Shown: positions 18,575-28,465, numbered from the stretch's first letter. The stretch is 54,674 nt of DNA from Planctomycetota bacterium (GCA_030616775.1 JAUWWQ010000027.1:1-54674), one strand, 5' to 3'. Numbers and translations: made by a program. Notes: generated from the letters alone by a model not told the origin.

Positions 18575-19210
18575 CTAAGACCTGCGACTGGCGTGCAGGC
18601 TTTCGGCTTCCTGCTGCAGCTTGGCGACAACCGCATGCCACCGGCTGGTGACTTCGGGAAATTCGTATTGCAGCAGGTCGGCCAAAAGGACATGGTCCCG
18701 GTCCTGCAGGGCTTCCTTGACTTGTAATAGGGTTTCTTTGGGCTTACTGATCAACTCGATCAACGGTTGCTCGTTGGCCGTTGCCTGTTCAGGGTCGAGT
18801 TGCAGCATCTCGATCGACTTGCCCACGGCTTCATGAATCTGCTGCCAGACACGCAAACATTCACCGAGCGTCTCGGCGGCCTCGACGGTTTTGCCTTCCA
18901 TAAAAAGCTCCGCAGAGCGGCGACACGCTTCCTCTGTTTCCGTCAGGCAGCTTGACGCCTGGGCCATGGCGTCGATTACCAGTGTCCCTCTTGTACCAGT
19001 GAACACTTCAAGACGCTCAACGGATGATGTGGGTTTTCGCAACGTATCGGCCATTGCGTCGGCAGGTACATCCCGCCCGTCACAGCGCACGCCGATTACC
19101 ACGCAGTCCGGCTTGCCCAGGTGTGCTTGTACCTGGCAAAGGGCATCTTCAATGGTACCGCTACCGACGAAAGCCTCCTCCACCTGGTTGTCGTCGACAA
19201 ACACTTCCAC
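18575..19210 (-). CDS. conserved-looking hypothetical protein, helical
   Basis: A soluble 211-residue protein without signal peptide or membrane segments. The first 75 residues look like a small alpha/beta domain (MEVFVDDNQVEEAF, DCVVIGVRCDGRDVP, ERLEVFTGTRGTLVIDAM). The remainder is nearly all helical, with acidic and Gln-rich heptads (ELFMEGKTVEAAETLGECLRVWQQ and KETLLQVKEALQDRDH) ending in EVTSRWHAVVAKLQQEAESL. Codon use and the length of the open frame support a real gene, but no family was recognised. It is convergent with the MazG-like gene and lies downstream of the PIG-L deacetylase on the same strand with about 150 bases between. Confidence 0.7.
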   Translation of the reverse strand: MEVFVDDNQVEEAFVGSGTIEDALCQVQAHLGKPDCVVIGVRCDGRDVPADAMADTLRKPTSSVERLEVFTGTRGTLVIDAMAQASSCLTETEEACRRSAELFMEGKTVEAAETLGECLRVWQQIHEAVGKSIEMLQLDPEQATANEQPLIELISKPKETLLQVKEALQDRDHVLLADLLQYEFPEVTSRWHAVVAKLQQEAESLHASRRS

Positions 19211-19363
19211 GTTGCTCTCCTACGCATGTCCCGGCAGGGCACTCCGGCAAACACACTTGCTGGTAGCACGCAAAACGCCTGGAAATTGCCCACCACACAG
19301 GTCCCAAACCCAGTATCGGCTCAGCAGCGGCGTTCACCATAGCCTGACCGGGTCTTGCCTCGT

Positions 19364-20134
19364 CTATTCCTCTTCAAGCTTCTCGGCGTTCGTCCTAAAG
19401 GGCGGTGGAATCTTCCAGTCGCCCAGAACGGCGACCATGTCGGTGACACCCAATGGCCTGGGTAGGGCATACAGCTCGCCGTACCGCACCCCGACGGCGC
19501 CTCCTTCGGCCCCCGCACCCGACCGCACATAATGTTCCAGGCCGGCGAACCGCTCGCCCTCGAACTGCGATTTATAGCATCTAATGGCTTCGATCTTCTG
19601 GTCAATGGTATCAGTGATGTCGACTACGAACTGGGCATGCCAATGGGGAATTTCGGCAGCAAAGCGCACCGGCCGATACACGAGATGATCAACGCGGAAC
19701 GACTCGGTGTCACCGAACCGGTCGTCCCATTTGGTTAGCTGAGAGTAAAACCGTGCGGCTTCGGTAATCAATTGTGCCTGGTAATGATCGGGTGAGGCTG
19801 CGGGTGTCTTGCCGGCCATGCCTACCAGGATCTTCGGCCGGTACCGCCGCAACACGGTGGCCAACGCATACCTTGTCCGCGGCTCGTCCGTCAGCACCCG
19901 GTTGGGCAAGCCGAGCATTTCACAGACTTGGGCACCAAGGATCTCGGCAGCTGCCCGCATCTCCTTCGTGCGTATTTCCGGTGTGCCGCGCGGAGTCGGC
20001 TCCCCGTCGGTCATATGCACCATCCCCACCCGGTAACCAAGCTTGACCAGCTTGGCGATGGTCCCACCCGTGCCGATCTCAAGATCGTCCGGATGCGGGG
20101 CAGTAAAAACAATATCGAGCTGTGCGTCAGCCAT
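19364..20134 (-). CDS. PIG-L family deacetylase, BshB1-like
   Basis: A 256-residue zinc-dependent deacetylase of the LmbE/PIG-L family, which removes acetyl groups from N-acetylglucosamine conjugates. It begins LDIVFTAPHPDD with the metal-binding His14, Asp16 and Asp17, continues with TGGTIAKLVKLGYRVGMVHMTDGEPTP-like catalytic-loop residues, and ends with YGELYALPRPLGV, the closing motif seen in BshB1-type enzymes. In bacillithiol producers BshB1 deacetylates GlcNAc-malate, but no bshA or bshC is in the window, so substrate is inferred only at family level. The length is typical. It has the same orientation as the hypothetical gene downstream. Confidence 0.85.
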   Translation of the reverse strand: MADAQLDIVFTAPHPDDLEIGTGGTIAKLVKLGYRVGMVHMTDGEPTPRGTPEIRTKEMRAAAEILGAQVCEMLGLPNRVLTDEPRTRYALATVLRRYRPKILVGMAGKTPAASPDHYQAQLITEAARFYSQLTKWDDRFGDTESFRVDHLVYRPVRFAAEIPHWHAQFVVDITDTIDQKIEAIRCYKSQFEGERFAGLEHYVRSGAGAEGGAVGVRYGELYALPRPLGVTDMVAVLGDWKIPPPFRTNAEKLEEE

Positions 20135-20314
20135 GCAGTGAGTTTTCTCCTCGTACCGGCCGCTGAAACGTCACAAGTATAGTCAACAGCGAGGGTTGCG
20201 ACAAGCAGGTCGAGTGGCCGCCGGCTCTTTCGGTGCATGAGCGCGGCGCGGTTCAGGTGGAATCTAGACCCAGCCACTGGCGTGCCCGCACCGGGGCGGT
20301 TAAAAACACCACGT

Positions 20315-20809
20315 ATGACGCGACATGAAATGCAGGATTCCGACCGGGAAGAGGTCGCCGAATTCGTCGAGCGCCATTGGCATAGCAGGCTAGTGATAAG
20401 CCGGGGGCGCTCCTTCTATCCTCACAAGGAACGGGGGTTTATCGAACGTCGTCAAGGCATGATCGTCGGTCTGCTGACCTACCGCATCGACGACGATGCT
20501 ATGCAGCTTTTGACTCTCAACAGCACGTTGGAAGGGCATGGCATAGGCTCCTCGTTAATGCTCGACGCCATCGAGAGAGCCCGTAAGCAAAAGTGCAAGC
20601 GAATCTGGCTGGCAACCACCAACGACACCCTCCGGGCCATCGGTTTTTACCAGCGCCTCGGCTTCCGTATGGTGGAGCTCAACCTCGGAGCTGTAGATGA
20701 GGCCCGCAAAGTCAAGCCCCAGATTCCCGAAGTCGGTGAACGCGGTGTCCCGATCCACGACGAGATCGTCATGGAGCTGCTGCTCGAACCGTACCTGGAG
20801 CGTGGCTAG
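20315..20809 (+). CDS. GNAT-family N-acetyltransferase
   Basis: A 164-residue acetyltransferase using acetyl-CoA. The core signature is LLTLNSTLEGHGIGSSLMLDAIERARKQKCKRIWLATTNDTLRAIGFYQRLGFRMVE, in which E-G-H-G-I-G-S-S is the CoA pyrophosphate loop and the FYQRLGF motif closes the fold. The substrate is not predictable. The ATG at 20315 is used because the preceding 26 codons are Pro/Arg-rich with no fold; a later ATG at 20330 (MQDSDREEV) is also possible. It stands between divergent PIG-L and the beta-helix protein. Confidence 0.85.
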   Translation: MTRHEMQDSDREEVAEFVERHWHSRLVISRGRSFYPHKERGFIERRQGMIVGLLTYRIDDDAMQLLTLNSTLEGHGIGSSLMLDAIERARKQKCKRIWLATTNDTLRAIGFYQRLGFRMVELNLGAVDEARKVKPQIPEVGERGVPIHDEIVMELLLEPYLERG

Positions 20810-20992
20810 TACCTCGTTTCGTAAGTCGTGATTCATCCGCAAACCCCCCAGATCACCATGAAAAGCGGTCCTGGCGCTATCCTCAGAGGGGACATAACCG
20901 CTCAAAAAGGGGTTTGTACGAGAGAATCAACCTTAGACTGGGCAAGTAGTGTCCTGGCAGAACGCCGCCACCGGACGAAAGGAGCTTGGGTG

Positions 20993-23209
20993 ATGTTTTC
21001 GCGACCCGCGGTTTGGATCGTCGGGGCCATTGTTTGCTCGACGTCCGCGACGACACCGGCTGGTCCAAAGGAAATCAGACTCGATCCAACGGGCATGCGC
21101 ATCACGGAGAGCGTGCGCATCGTTCCCCGCGTCTACGAGCTGACCGACCGGAACGATCAGGGCGCGGTGATGATCGTGGGCGACGACCTGACCGTCGATT
21201 TCCAAGGAGCCACATTGGCGGGCAGCCCGGCCGGTACCGAGCCCGATGCTTTTGCCGGGCGGGGCATCGCGATCCACGGCCGCAATGTAACACTCAACAA
21301 CGCCAAGGTACGGGGCTACAAAGTCGGCATCTTCGCGGAGGATTCTCCCGGCGTCACAATTAGCGGATGCGATGTGTCGGGCAACTACCGGCAGCGGCTC
21401 AACAGCACCGTTGAACGCGAAGATCTGTCGGATTGGCTTTACGGGCATGAAAACGATGCCAACGAGTGGCTCCGTTACGGCGCCGGCATATACCTGTTTC
21501 GATGTCCCGGCGCGACGGTGCGGGATTCCCGGGGGCGCAACGGCCAGAACGGGATCTGTGTTGTTCGGTGCAATCGGGCACGCATAGTCGACAACAACAT
21601 GTCGTTCATGAGCGGATGGGGACTGGCCATGTGGCGGTCGAGCGAATGTGAAGTGTTCAACAACAAGTTCGACTGGTGCATGCGGGGATACAGCCACGGG
21701 GTCTATTCCCGCGGACAGGATTCGGCCGGGATACTTGCCTACGAACAGTGCAACAGGAACTTGTTCGCCTATAACAGCGCGACGCACAGTGGCGACGGCT
21801 TCTTCCTGTACGCGGGAAACGAAACCCTCAAGAAGACCGGCCGCGGCGGCTGCAACGGGAACATCCTTTACCGAAACGATTTCTCGCATGCAGCAGCCAA
21901 TGGCATCGAGGCCACTTTCTCCGACGGGAACATCTTCATCGAAAACATTCTTGACGAGTGCACTCACGGGGTGTGGGCCGGCTACTCATATAACACAATC
22001 ATCGAGAACAATACCATCCGCAACTGCGCCAACGGCATATCGATCGAACACGGGCACAATAATCGAATTGCGGGCAACACCGTGAGTGACACGGGAATGG
22101 GTGTTCACCTGTGGTGGGACGACGACGAGGATCTCTTGGAGTCTGTGTTTGGCAGAGCACAGAAGCGCTGCCCGTCAAGAGAAAACAGCGTCATCGCTAA
22201 CCGGTTTGAGCGCGTAAAGACCGCCATTCGCCTGGCGGACGATGCGGACAGCCTTGTGGCCGGAAACAGTATGACGCAGGTCGATGTGTCGGTGGATTTG
22301 CAACGCAACTGGGAGGGCGTCCGGCTTGGTCTACCCGAGGCACGGGGCGCCTCACTCGATAGCCAAGGGCGCGGTGGGATATCCGTGATCAGACAGCCGC
22401 TGGACGTGACCGAGTGGACACCGCTCGATATCGTCGGGCGCGAGCCGCGTCTGTTGGCCAGGCGAGGGAAGCAGAACACCTTCCTGCCGGAAGGAGCCCG
22501 GCGCGGACGACGGTACATCTTCGTCGATGAGTGGGGGCCGTACGATTTCAGCGACGTGCGACTGTTCCCATCAAGAGTCCTTGGTGGGCCCCGAGCCGCG
22601 ATTCAAGTGCTCGGACCGGATTCGAGGTACCGGGTCACGAACGTGGCCGGTCAGGTGAAGGTGACGCCGATGAGCGGACGACTACCGGAGAAACTCACGG
22701 TCCAAGCGGCCGAGCCGGGCTTGCATCGGTTCGCCATCGAGATCAAGGTTGACGATCAGACGCTGCGCGCGACGGGGGCACTGCTCAGTGCGGAATGGCT
22801 GGTGGAATTCTATGCCTGGTCGGAGGCCGACGACCCGCGCAATGGCACCGAGGCCTGGCGTCGAATCATGGGCTCGGCTCCGCTCGATCGGGTCACGGTG
22901 CCCGCCATCGACTTTACGTGGTATTCACGGCCCCCTTCCGACAAGGTGCCACAGGACCACTTCGCCACAGTGGCCACGAGCAAGGTGCATTTGCCGACGG
23001 GGGCGTATCATGTCCAGACCGTCTCCGATGACGGGGTTCGCGTCCTGGTTGACGACCAGCCGGTGATTGACAACTGGACCCGGCACGCACCCACGCCGGA
23101 TGAAGCCATAGTAAGACTCAAGAGCGGCGAGCACAGAATCCGGATCGAGCACTTCGAAATCGACGGGCACGCTCAGCTCCAGTTCTGGATGGAGCCCGCG
23201 GCGCGGTGA
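20993..23209 (+). CDS. exported parallel beta-helix protein with C-terminal PA14-like domain
   Basis: A 738-residue secreted protein. A signal peptide (FSRPAVWIVGAIVCSTSAT) is followed by a right-handed parallel beta-helix of the NosD/pectate-lyase type, visible as many N-rich turns such as NITLNNAKVRGYKVGIF, RARIVDNNMSFMSGWG and SYNTIIENNTIRNCANGI between about residues 75 and 440. A beta-rich linker follows, and the last 130 residues (WLVEFYAWSE... GAYHVQTVSDDGVRVLVDDQPVIDNW) form a PA14-like carbohydrate-binding domain. A strong AAAGGAG site eight to ten bases before ATG 20993 decides the start. Polysaccharide binding or cleavage outside the cell is likely, though catalytic residues cannot be named. 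Confidence 0.85.
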   Translation: MFSRPAVWIVGAIVCSTSATTPAGPKEIRLDPTGMRITESVRIVPRVYELTDRNDQGAVMIVGDDLTVDFQGATLAGSPAGTEPDAFAGRGIAIHGRNVTLNNAKVRGYKVGIFAEDSPGVTISGCDVSGNYRQRLNSTVEREDLSDWLYGHENDANEWLRYGAGIYLFRCPGATVRDSRGRNGQNGICVVRCNRARIVDNNMSFMSGWGLAMWRSSECEVFNNKFDWCMRGYSHGVYSRGQDSAGILAYEQCNRNLFAYNSATHSGDGFFLYAGNETLKKTGRGGCNGNILYRNDFSHAAANGIEATFSDGNIFIENILDECTHGVWAGYSYNTIIENNTIRNCANGISIEHGHNNRIAGNTVSDTGMGVHLWWDDDEDLLESVFGRAQKRCPSRENSVIANRFERVKTAIRLADDADSLVAGNSMTQVDVSVDLQRNWEGVRLGLPEARGASLDSQGRGGISVIRQPLDVTEWTPLDIVGREPRLLARRGKQNTFLPEGARRGRRYIFVDEWGPYDFSDVRLFPSRVLGGPRAAIQVLGPDSRYRVTNVAGQVKVTPMSGRLPEKLTVQAAEPGLHRFAIEIKVDDQTLRATGALLSAEWLVEFYAWSEADDPRNGTEAWRRIMGSAPLDRVTVPAIDFTWYSRPPSDKVPQDHFATVATSKVHLPTGAYHVQTVSDDGVRVLVDDQPVIDNWTRHAPTPDEAIVRLKSGEHRIRIEHFEIDGHAQLQFWMEPAAR

Positions 23210-23482
23210 CGAGGAGGGCTCCGGTGTCAGGCCGAGGCTGACAGATGCAGGCGCGGGCTTGAGACACAACCCACCAGGACGTAGACAATACGGCGAGGTC
23301 TTGCGATACTGCGGCAAGTGGCTCAAACGCCTTCGAGTGGGCTCGTAACTTGTCCGCATCTGGGTCACAGTGTCCGCTTTGAAGACGGGCTTGGCATTCG
23401 ACGCACTGCAGCACGCGCAGCGTAAGGCCTGCAACCGGCCAGGTTGGCGTTCAAGAAACTGACAGGAAGGACGACTAAGAAC

Positions 23483-24367
23483 ATGAGTATCCTCGTCGAC
23501 GGCGAAACCAAGGTCATCTGCCAGGGAATCACGGGAAAGGCCGGGGCGTTCCACACGGCTCGCTGCCTGGAGTACGGAACCAAAGTGGTCGGTGGCGTGT
23601 CTCCCGGTAAAGGTGGGACCCAATCCGAGCACGGTCTTCCGGTGTTTAACACGTGTCACGATGCGATTGCAGCGACCGGAGCGGACGTGTCGATGATCTT
23701 CGTGCCTGCGCCCTTCGCGGTCGACGCCGGTATGGAAGCGGCGGACGCTGGCTGTTCGCTTATCGTGCTGATCACCGAGGGCATCCCTACGCTGGACATG
23801 GTTCGTCTGCGCAAATACTTGGATGAGAAGGGTGTGCTTATGGTCGGGCCCAACTGTCCGGGTGTAATCACGCCGGGGAATTGCAAGGTGGGGATCATGC
23901 CCGGCTACATCCACAAACCGTGGGAGGACGGGTGTAAGTGCGTCGGGATCATATCGCGAAGCGGTACCCTGACTTATGAAGCGGTGTGGCAGTGCACAAC
24001 CCGTGGGATCGCACAATCGACGTGCGTGGGCATCGGCGGCGACCCGGTCAAGGGGCTGAATTTCGTCGAGCTGCTGGAGATGTTCGAAAACGACGGGCAA
24101 ACCGACGCGATGATCATAATCGGCGAGATTGGCGGCACTGACGAGGAGGAAGCCGCCAAGTACATCGAGCGACACGTGACCAAGCCTGTGGTAGCGTTCA
24201 TCGCCGGTCGGACTGCACCGCCCGGAAAGCGCATGGGTCATGCCGGTGCGATCATCAGCGGAGGCGAGGGGACTGCGGCATCGAAGATCGCCGCGATGAA
24301 GGAGGCCGGCGTCGCCGTGGCCGAATCGCCTGCGGCCATAGGCGAGACCGTGGCCGGGCTACTCTAG
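23483..24367 (+). CDS. sucD: succinyl-CoA ligase subunit alpha
   Basis: SucD carries the CoA-binding and phospho-histidine half of succinyl-CoA synthetase, the substrate-level phosphorylation step of the TCA cycle. The 294-residue protein shows [14 protein letters not shown] (CoA-binding loop), [42 protein letters not shown] and the active His253 in [10 protein letters not shown], matching E. coli His246. A GGAAGG ribosome-binding site precedes ATG 23483; an upstream TTG in frame at 23444 is less likely. The beta subunit gene sucC, normally directly upstream, is absent here: the preceding gene is the beta-helix protein. Confidence 0.96.
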   Translation: MSILVDGETKVICQGITGKAGAFHTARCLEYGTKVVGGVSPGKGGTQSEHGLPVFNTCHDAIAATGADVSMIFVPAPFAVDAGMEAADAGCSLIVLITEGIPTLDMVRLRKYLDEKGVLMVGPNCPGVITPGNCKVGIMPGYIHKPWEDGCKCVGIISRSGTLTYEAVWQCTTRGIAQSTCVGIGGDPVKGLNFVELLEMFENDGQTDAMIIIGEIGGTDEEEAAKYIERHVTKPVVAFIAGRTAPPGKRMGHAGAIISGGEGTAASKIAAMKEAGVAVAESPAAIGETVAGLL

Positions 24368-24480
24368 TGCCGTTTCCAGTTGGAGGATCTCCCCCGGTTT
24401 GACGATCCACGCTCCAGGTCCGCAGTTCGCGAGCACCATGCTCAGTCAATCGTGCGGGCAGGTTCCTGGCATAGACTTCC

Positions 24481-25365
24481 ATGGATGAAACACCCGATCC
24501 AATCCGTGACGGTCCGGCACCCGCAGCACGACCGGCAACGAGCGATATACCTCTGGCAAGGCCGATCACGCTCACTTACCGCGCAGTCCTCCGCCTCGCT
24601 GATGAACTGCTTCTTCTAACCAGCACGAGGGGTGCGGCCTGGGTGGACGTAGCAGCGGTGATCCTCCTCATGCTCTTGCTCGAGCTGTTTATGGGGATGG
24701 CGATGGCCGTCATCGTCGGAATCCCGTACGCCCCACAGGATCTTGGCACGGACGCCGCCGAAGCGGCGTTGGCTCGGATCTTGCTGGTGCCTACGCTGTT
24801 GGTCCGGGCGGCAGGCTCGATCCTGATCATAGCGGTGATTCTTCGATACCGCCGCCAATCGGTAAGATCAGTGGGGTTCCGACGGGGTAAGCTGGCGCTC
24901 AACGTATTGATTGGTATCGGTGCCGTGGCGGTGGCCTTCGGCCTTAGTGTGGTAACTAACTTGCTGCTCTGGTTGGCTTGGCCGGAATTGCCTGATCAGA
25001 TGGAGGAGAATGCCAGACGCATCTTGGACATGGTGCCGAAGTTACACCCGTTGGGGTTCGCCGGCGTGGCTGTGATGATCGGCATCTACGAGGAGCTGCT
25101 TTTTCGGGGATTCCTCATGACGCGACTGAGGCGTGCCAGTGGAAGCTGGATCGTTGCGGTTCTGATTAGCACCGCGATCTTCACGGCGTTGCACGCCCTG
25201 GATCAGATGCCGGCGGCGCTTGTACCGATTACGATCTTATCTGTCGTGTTTAGTGTGGCGACGATCTGGCGTCGTTCGATCGTACCGGCCATTATCGCCC
25301 ACACGCTGTGGAACTTCTGTCAGTTCCTGTATCTTTACGCCGTTCCGGAGGATGCATGGACGTAA
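24481..25365 (+). CDS. CPBP-family intramembrane metalloprotease
   Basis: A 294-residue integral membrane protein of the CAAX/bacteriocin-processing (ABI, CPBP) glutamic protease family. About seven membrane segments are seen from residue 52 onward. All three motifs are present: EELLFR with Glu204, Glu205 and Arg209; FTALH with His238; and HTLWN with His274 and Asn278. Bacterial members are implicated in processing peptides or prenylated proteins at the inner membrane; the substrate here is unknown. Its last ten bases overlap the start of the following GNAT gene, so the two are probably co-translated. Confidence 0.9.
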   Translation: MDETPDPIRDGPAPAARPATSDIPLARPITLTYRAVLRLADELLLLTSTRGAAWVDVAAVILLMLLLELFMGMAMAVIVGIPYAPQDLGTDAAEAALARILLVPTLLVRAAGSILIIAVILRYRRQSVRSVGFRRGKLALNVLIGIGAVAVAFGLSVVTNLLLWLAWPELPDQMEENARRILDMVPKLHPLGFAGVAVMIGIYEELLFRGFLMTRLRRASGSWIVAVLISTAIFTALHALDQMPAALVPITILSVVFSVATIWRRSIVPAIIAHTLWNFCQFLYLYAVPEDAWT

Positions 25366-25817
25366 CGGTAGCAGAGGGAAGGTCGCCAGCACTAATTCGC
25401 CGGGCAACACCGGGGGACTACAATGAGATAGCCCAGGTCTGGTCAGCAAGCGGACTCAGCGTTCGCCTCCACGGTCGTGAGAGCCAACAGGCCTTCTGCC
25501 GACAGCTCGAGCAGTTTCCCGACCTCTATCTGGTGGCCACCGACGGTGACCGCATTATCGGCGTTGTCCTGGGTTCTCACGATCATCGCAAGGGCTGGAT
25601 CAACCGACTTGCGGTTCTTCCCGAGTATCGAGGTCATGGTATAGGCACGGTGCTGGTATCGGCCTGTGACGCTGCGATTCGCACCCACGGAATCGAGATC
25701 GTGGCTGCACTGATCGAACCGGACAACGCCGTTTCCTACGCGGTTTTCGAGAAACTGGGCTACTGTACGGACGTCGAGGTCCGGTATTACCGGAAGCTGA
25801 GCCATCCGGATGCGTAG
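25356..25817 (+). CDS. GNAT-family N-acetyltransferase
   Basis: A 153-residue acetyltransferase with a typical GNAT profile: ALIRRATPGDYNEIAQVW at the start, DRIIGVVLGSHDHRKGWINRLAVLPEYRGHGIGTVLVSAC with the R-G-H-G-I-G-T acetyl-CoA loop, and NAVSYAVFEKLGY at the end. This order resembles RimI-like ribosomal protein or small-molecule acetylases, but the acceptor is not known. ATG 25356 lies inside the end of the CPBP gene, a 10-base overlap that suggests translational coupling; an earlier in-frame ATG would overlap more. Confidence 0.85.
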   Translation: MDVTVAEGRSPALIRRATPGDYNEIAQVWSASGLSVRLHGRESQQAFCRQLEQFPDLYLVATDGDRIIGVVLGSHDHRKGWINRLAVLPEYRGHGIGTVLVSACDAAIRTHGIEIVAALIEPDNAVSYAVFEKLGYCTDVEVRYYRKLSHPDA

Positions 25818-26060
25818 CCACTGCGACCACAAGCGCAGATCGTCAGGAGGGGTAAGGTCCCAGGCAACGCCCGCCATCCGGGCGTCGTGCAAGAGCAAGA
25901 GCATGTTTACACCTGCAACCAACCGGGTATACTGCGTGTGCTCACGCTGGGACCAGTTAACACATCCCGGTCTTTGCCTCATGCCGCTCCCCGGCGGCTG
26001 GTTAGGAGTGCAGCGCTCCGTACCGGGCGGACTGGGCGTTATATAGGTTGGCAAACAGGC

Positions 26061-27356
26061 ATGCAGAAGCACCCAGAACTTCCTCAAGCATTCGCAGATC
26101 TCGGTATTGAGGTTCGGTTCCTCAAAGCCTTGGCGAAGATGCAGTTCGTCGAGCCCACCGACGTGCAGGACAGGATGATTCCGCAGGCGCTGACCGGGCG
26201 GGACCTCCTGGGCCAGGCACGCACCGGGACCGGCAAAACGGCGGCTTTCGGATTGCCCATCCTTCAACGGTTGGACCCCGCCGGGCGGCTCCAAGCTATT
26301 TGCCTGGCCCCGACGCGGGAGCTGGCGGTCCAGGTTTCGGGTGAGCTGAAGCGACTCGCGGAATTCGCAAATCTACACGTGGTAACGGTGTACGGTGGGC
26401 AGAAGATCGCCACCCAACTGCACCAACTGGGCCGCAGGCCGCATTTCGTTGTGGGCACCCCCGGGCGGGTGATGGATTTCATGCGTCGCGGGGTGCTGAA
26501 GATCGACAACGTACGATTTGTCGTCCTTGACGAGGTCGATCGGATGCTGGACATCGGCTTTCGGGACGACATCAAGACCATCCTCAGCCGCGTCACCGGC
26601 GAGCACCAGACGATCTTCGTGTCCGCGACCATCGACGCGGAGATCAAGCGACTTGCCGGGCGTTACATGAAGGACCCCATGGACATCGATGTGTCACGGG
26701 ACAGGCTGACGGTCGAAGAGGTGGATCAATCGTACGTAACGGTTGAAGGCCGGCAGAAGTTCCAGCTTCTCAAACTGGTCCTGAGGCAGGATAACCCTCC
26801 GGTGGCTATTGTCTTCTGTAACACCAAGGCGTCGACCCGCAAGCTTGCGAGGAAGCTCTACGACATGGGCATGAATGCCAAGGAGATTCACGGTGACCTG
26901 ATCCAGCGTAAGCGCGACCGCGTCATGGAGCGGTTCCGCAAGCACCAGATCAGAGTGCTTGTGGCCACGGACCTGGCCGCCCGGGGGATCGACGTAAGCA
27001 GCATCTCCCACATTATCAACTACGACATCCCTGCTGATCCGGGGGCATACGTCCACCGCATCGGGCGTACGGCCCGGATGGGCGCAACAGGTTTCGCCAT
27101 TACTTTCGTCACCCGGGAACAGGGCAAGGAGCTGACCAACATCGAGATGCTGATCAATCAGGAGATTCCTCACCGCAAGGTGGAGGGCTTTGTTCCCGCG
27201 CCTCCTGACGAGGAACCGTCGGAACAGGTGGAGGCCTCTCCACTGTCTCGCTTGGAGGCACCTGTGTTCAGCACTGGCGGCACCGCGCCAGCCAAACTTC
27301 CTCCCAAAACGCTCGGGAGCCGATTCCGAACGGCGCGCAGACGGCGGCGTCTGTAA
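26061..27356 (+). CDS. DEAD-box-type RNA helicase with DEVD motif
   Basis: A 431-residue ATP-dependent RNA helicase that unwinds RNA duplexes in ribosome assembly or mRNA decay. Motifs appear in order: PTDVQ (Q motif), ARTGTGKT at 53-60, PTRELA, VGTPGRV, DEVD at 157-160, VSATID, IVFCNTKAS, ATDLAARGID and HRIGRTARMG. Motif II reads DEVD rather than DEAD, a conservative change of the third residue. A short, basic C-terminal tail ends in RRRRR-like residues. ATG 26061 precedes the first conserved segment (QAFADLGIE); a frame open to 25887 is low in helicase character. It is followed after 24 bases by the pseudouridine synthase. Confidence 0.93.
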   Translation: MQKHPELPQAFADLGIEVRFLKALAKMQFVEPTDVQDRMIPQALTGRDLLGQARTGTGKTAAFGLPILQRLDPAGRLQAICLAPTRELAVQVSGELKRLAEFANLHVVTVYGGQKIATQLHQLGRRPHFVVGTPGRVMDFMRRGVLKIDNVRFVVLDEVDRMLDIGFRDDIKTILSRVTGEHQTIFVSATIDAEIKRLAGRYMKDPMDIDVSRDRLTVEEVDQSYVTVEGRQKFQLLKLVLRQDNPPVAIVFCNTKASTRKLARKLYDMGMNAKEIHGDLIQRKRDRVMERFRKHQIRVLVATDLAARGIDVSSISHIINYDIPADPGAYVHRIGRTARMGATGFAITFVTREQGKELTNIEMLINQEIPHRKVEGFVPAPPDEEPSEQVEASPLSRLEAPVFSTGGTAPAKLPPKTLGSRFRTARRRRRL

Positions 27357-27380
27357 ACCACCCGTCAAATTCAAAGCGCC

Positions 27381-28430
27381 ATGAACAACGCTGACCAGAC
27401 CCCCGACAATGAGGCATCAGCCGCTGGTGCTGTTAATGACGACCTTGCGCCCGGGATGCAGGTGAATCAACATCGCATCAACAAGCGGCTGGTCGGGCGC
27501 CGGCTGGACAAGTACCTTCAGGGCCGCTACCCGCGTATCTCGCGGACGATCTTGCAGCGTTACATCAAGCAGGGATTGGTGACGGTCAACGGCCTGCCGA
27601 CCAAGCCCAGTTATGAGCCGGCGGCAGGTGACCTGGTGGAGATCACTCTCCCACCGCCCCCACCCAGCGAACTGGTTCCCCAGGATATCCCCCTGGACAT
27701 CATCTACGAAGACGAGTGGCTGCTGGCGATCAACAAGCCGGAAGGGATTGTCTGCCATCCGGCGTGGCCCACGCAAACCAACACTATTGCCAATGCGGTG
27801 GCGTTCCACGCAAAGAAGCTAAGCCGTGGCAGCGATCCATTTCGCCCTGGTATCATGCATCGACTCGACAAGAACACTACCGGCGTCATGCTGATCGCCA
27901 AGACCGACGAAGCCCACTGGCGCATCGCCCTGCAGTTCGAACGGCGCACGATGCGCAAGGAGTACTTCGCTATCTGCGAGGGACAGATCGCCCTCGATGG
28001 GGACATCATCAACAAGCCGCTGGCCCCGCACCCGTCAACCACGCAGCGAATGATCCTGCCTGCCGCGAGTCCGCCGCGCCAGGCCATGTTCAAAGAGGCC
28101 ATTACCGAATACCACGTCGTCAAGCGCTATCGCGGATACAGCACTGTTGAGTTGTACCCCAAGACCGGTCGCACGCATCAGCTCCGCGTACACATGTCAT
28201 CCATCGGTCATCCTATGGTGGGCGACAAGCTGTACGGCGGCCGGCCGGTCAGTGAGATGGACCTGGCCGGCACCGGCAGCACCGAACCGATCATTGAACA
28301 CCAGGCCCTTCACGCCCGGCGGCTACGCCTCATGCACCCCATCGCCGAGAAACCGCTGGAGCTTCAGGCCCCGTTGCCGTCCCGAATACAACGCATCGTC
28401 GAGCTGCTCGACAAGCACCGCGAACTGTAG
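27381..28430 (+). CDS. RluA-family 23S rRNA pseudouridine synthase
   Basis: A 349-residue enzyme converting uridine to pseudouridine in rRNA. It has an N-terminal S4 RNA-binding domain (LVGRRLDKYLQGRYP...LVTVNGLPTKPSYEPAAGD, about residues 37-84), INKPEGIVCHP, the catalytic HRLDKNTTG with Asp163, and the closing GRTHQLRVHMSSIGHPMVGDKLYG. The layout fits RluD-type synthases acting on helix 69, but the exact target cannot be fixed. About 28 extra residues precede the S4 domain. It lies 24 bases after the helicase gene, so an RNA-maturation operon is likely. Confidence 0.93.
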   Translation: MNNADQTPDNEASAAGAVNDDLAPGMQVNQHRINKRLVGRRLDKYLQGRYPRISRTILQRYIKQGLVTVNGLPTKPSYEPAAGDLVEITLPPPPPSELVPQDIPLDIIYEDEWLLAINKPEGIVCHPAWPTQTNTIANAVAFHAKKLSRGSDPFRPGIMHRLDKNTTGVMLIAKTDEAHWRIALQFERRTMRKEYFAICEGQIALDGDIINKPLAPHPSTTQRMILPAASPPRQAMFKEAITEYHVVKRYRGYSTVELYPKTGRTHQLRVHMSSIGHPMVGDKLYGGRPVSEMDLAGTGSTEPIIEHQALHARRLRLMHPIAEKPLELQAPLPSRIQRIVELLDKHREL

Positions 28431-28465
28431 GGACCGGCGGTCGTCGATTAGCTTACGGGAAACCT

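Noticed and set aside
25887-26060. N-terminal extension of the RNA helicase
   Set aside because: The added residues are Arg/Pro/Thr-rich and unlike helicase N-termini; the Q-motif region begins shortly after ATG 26061.
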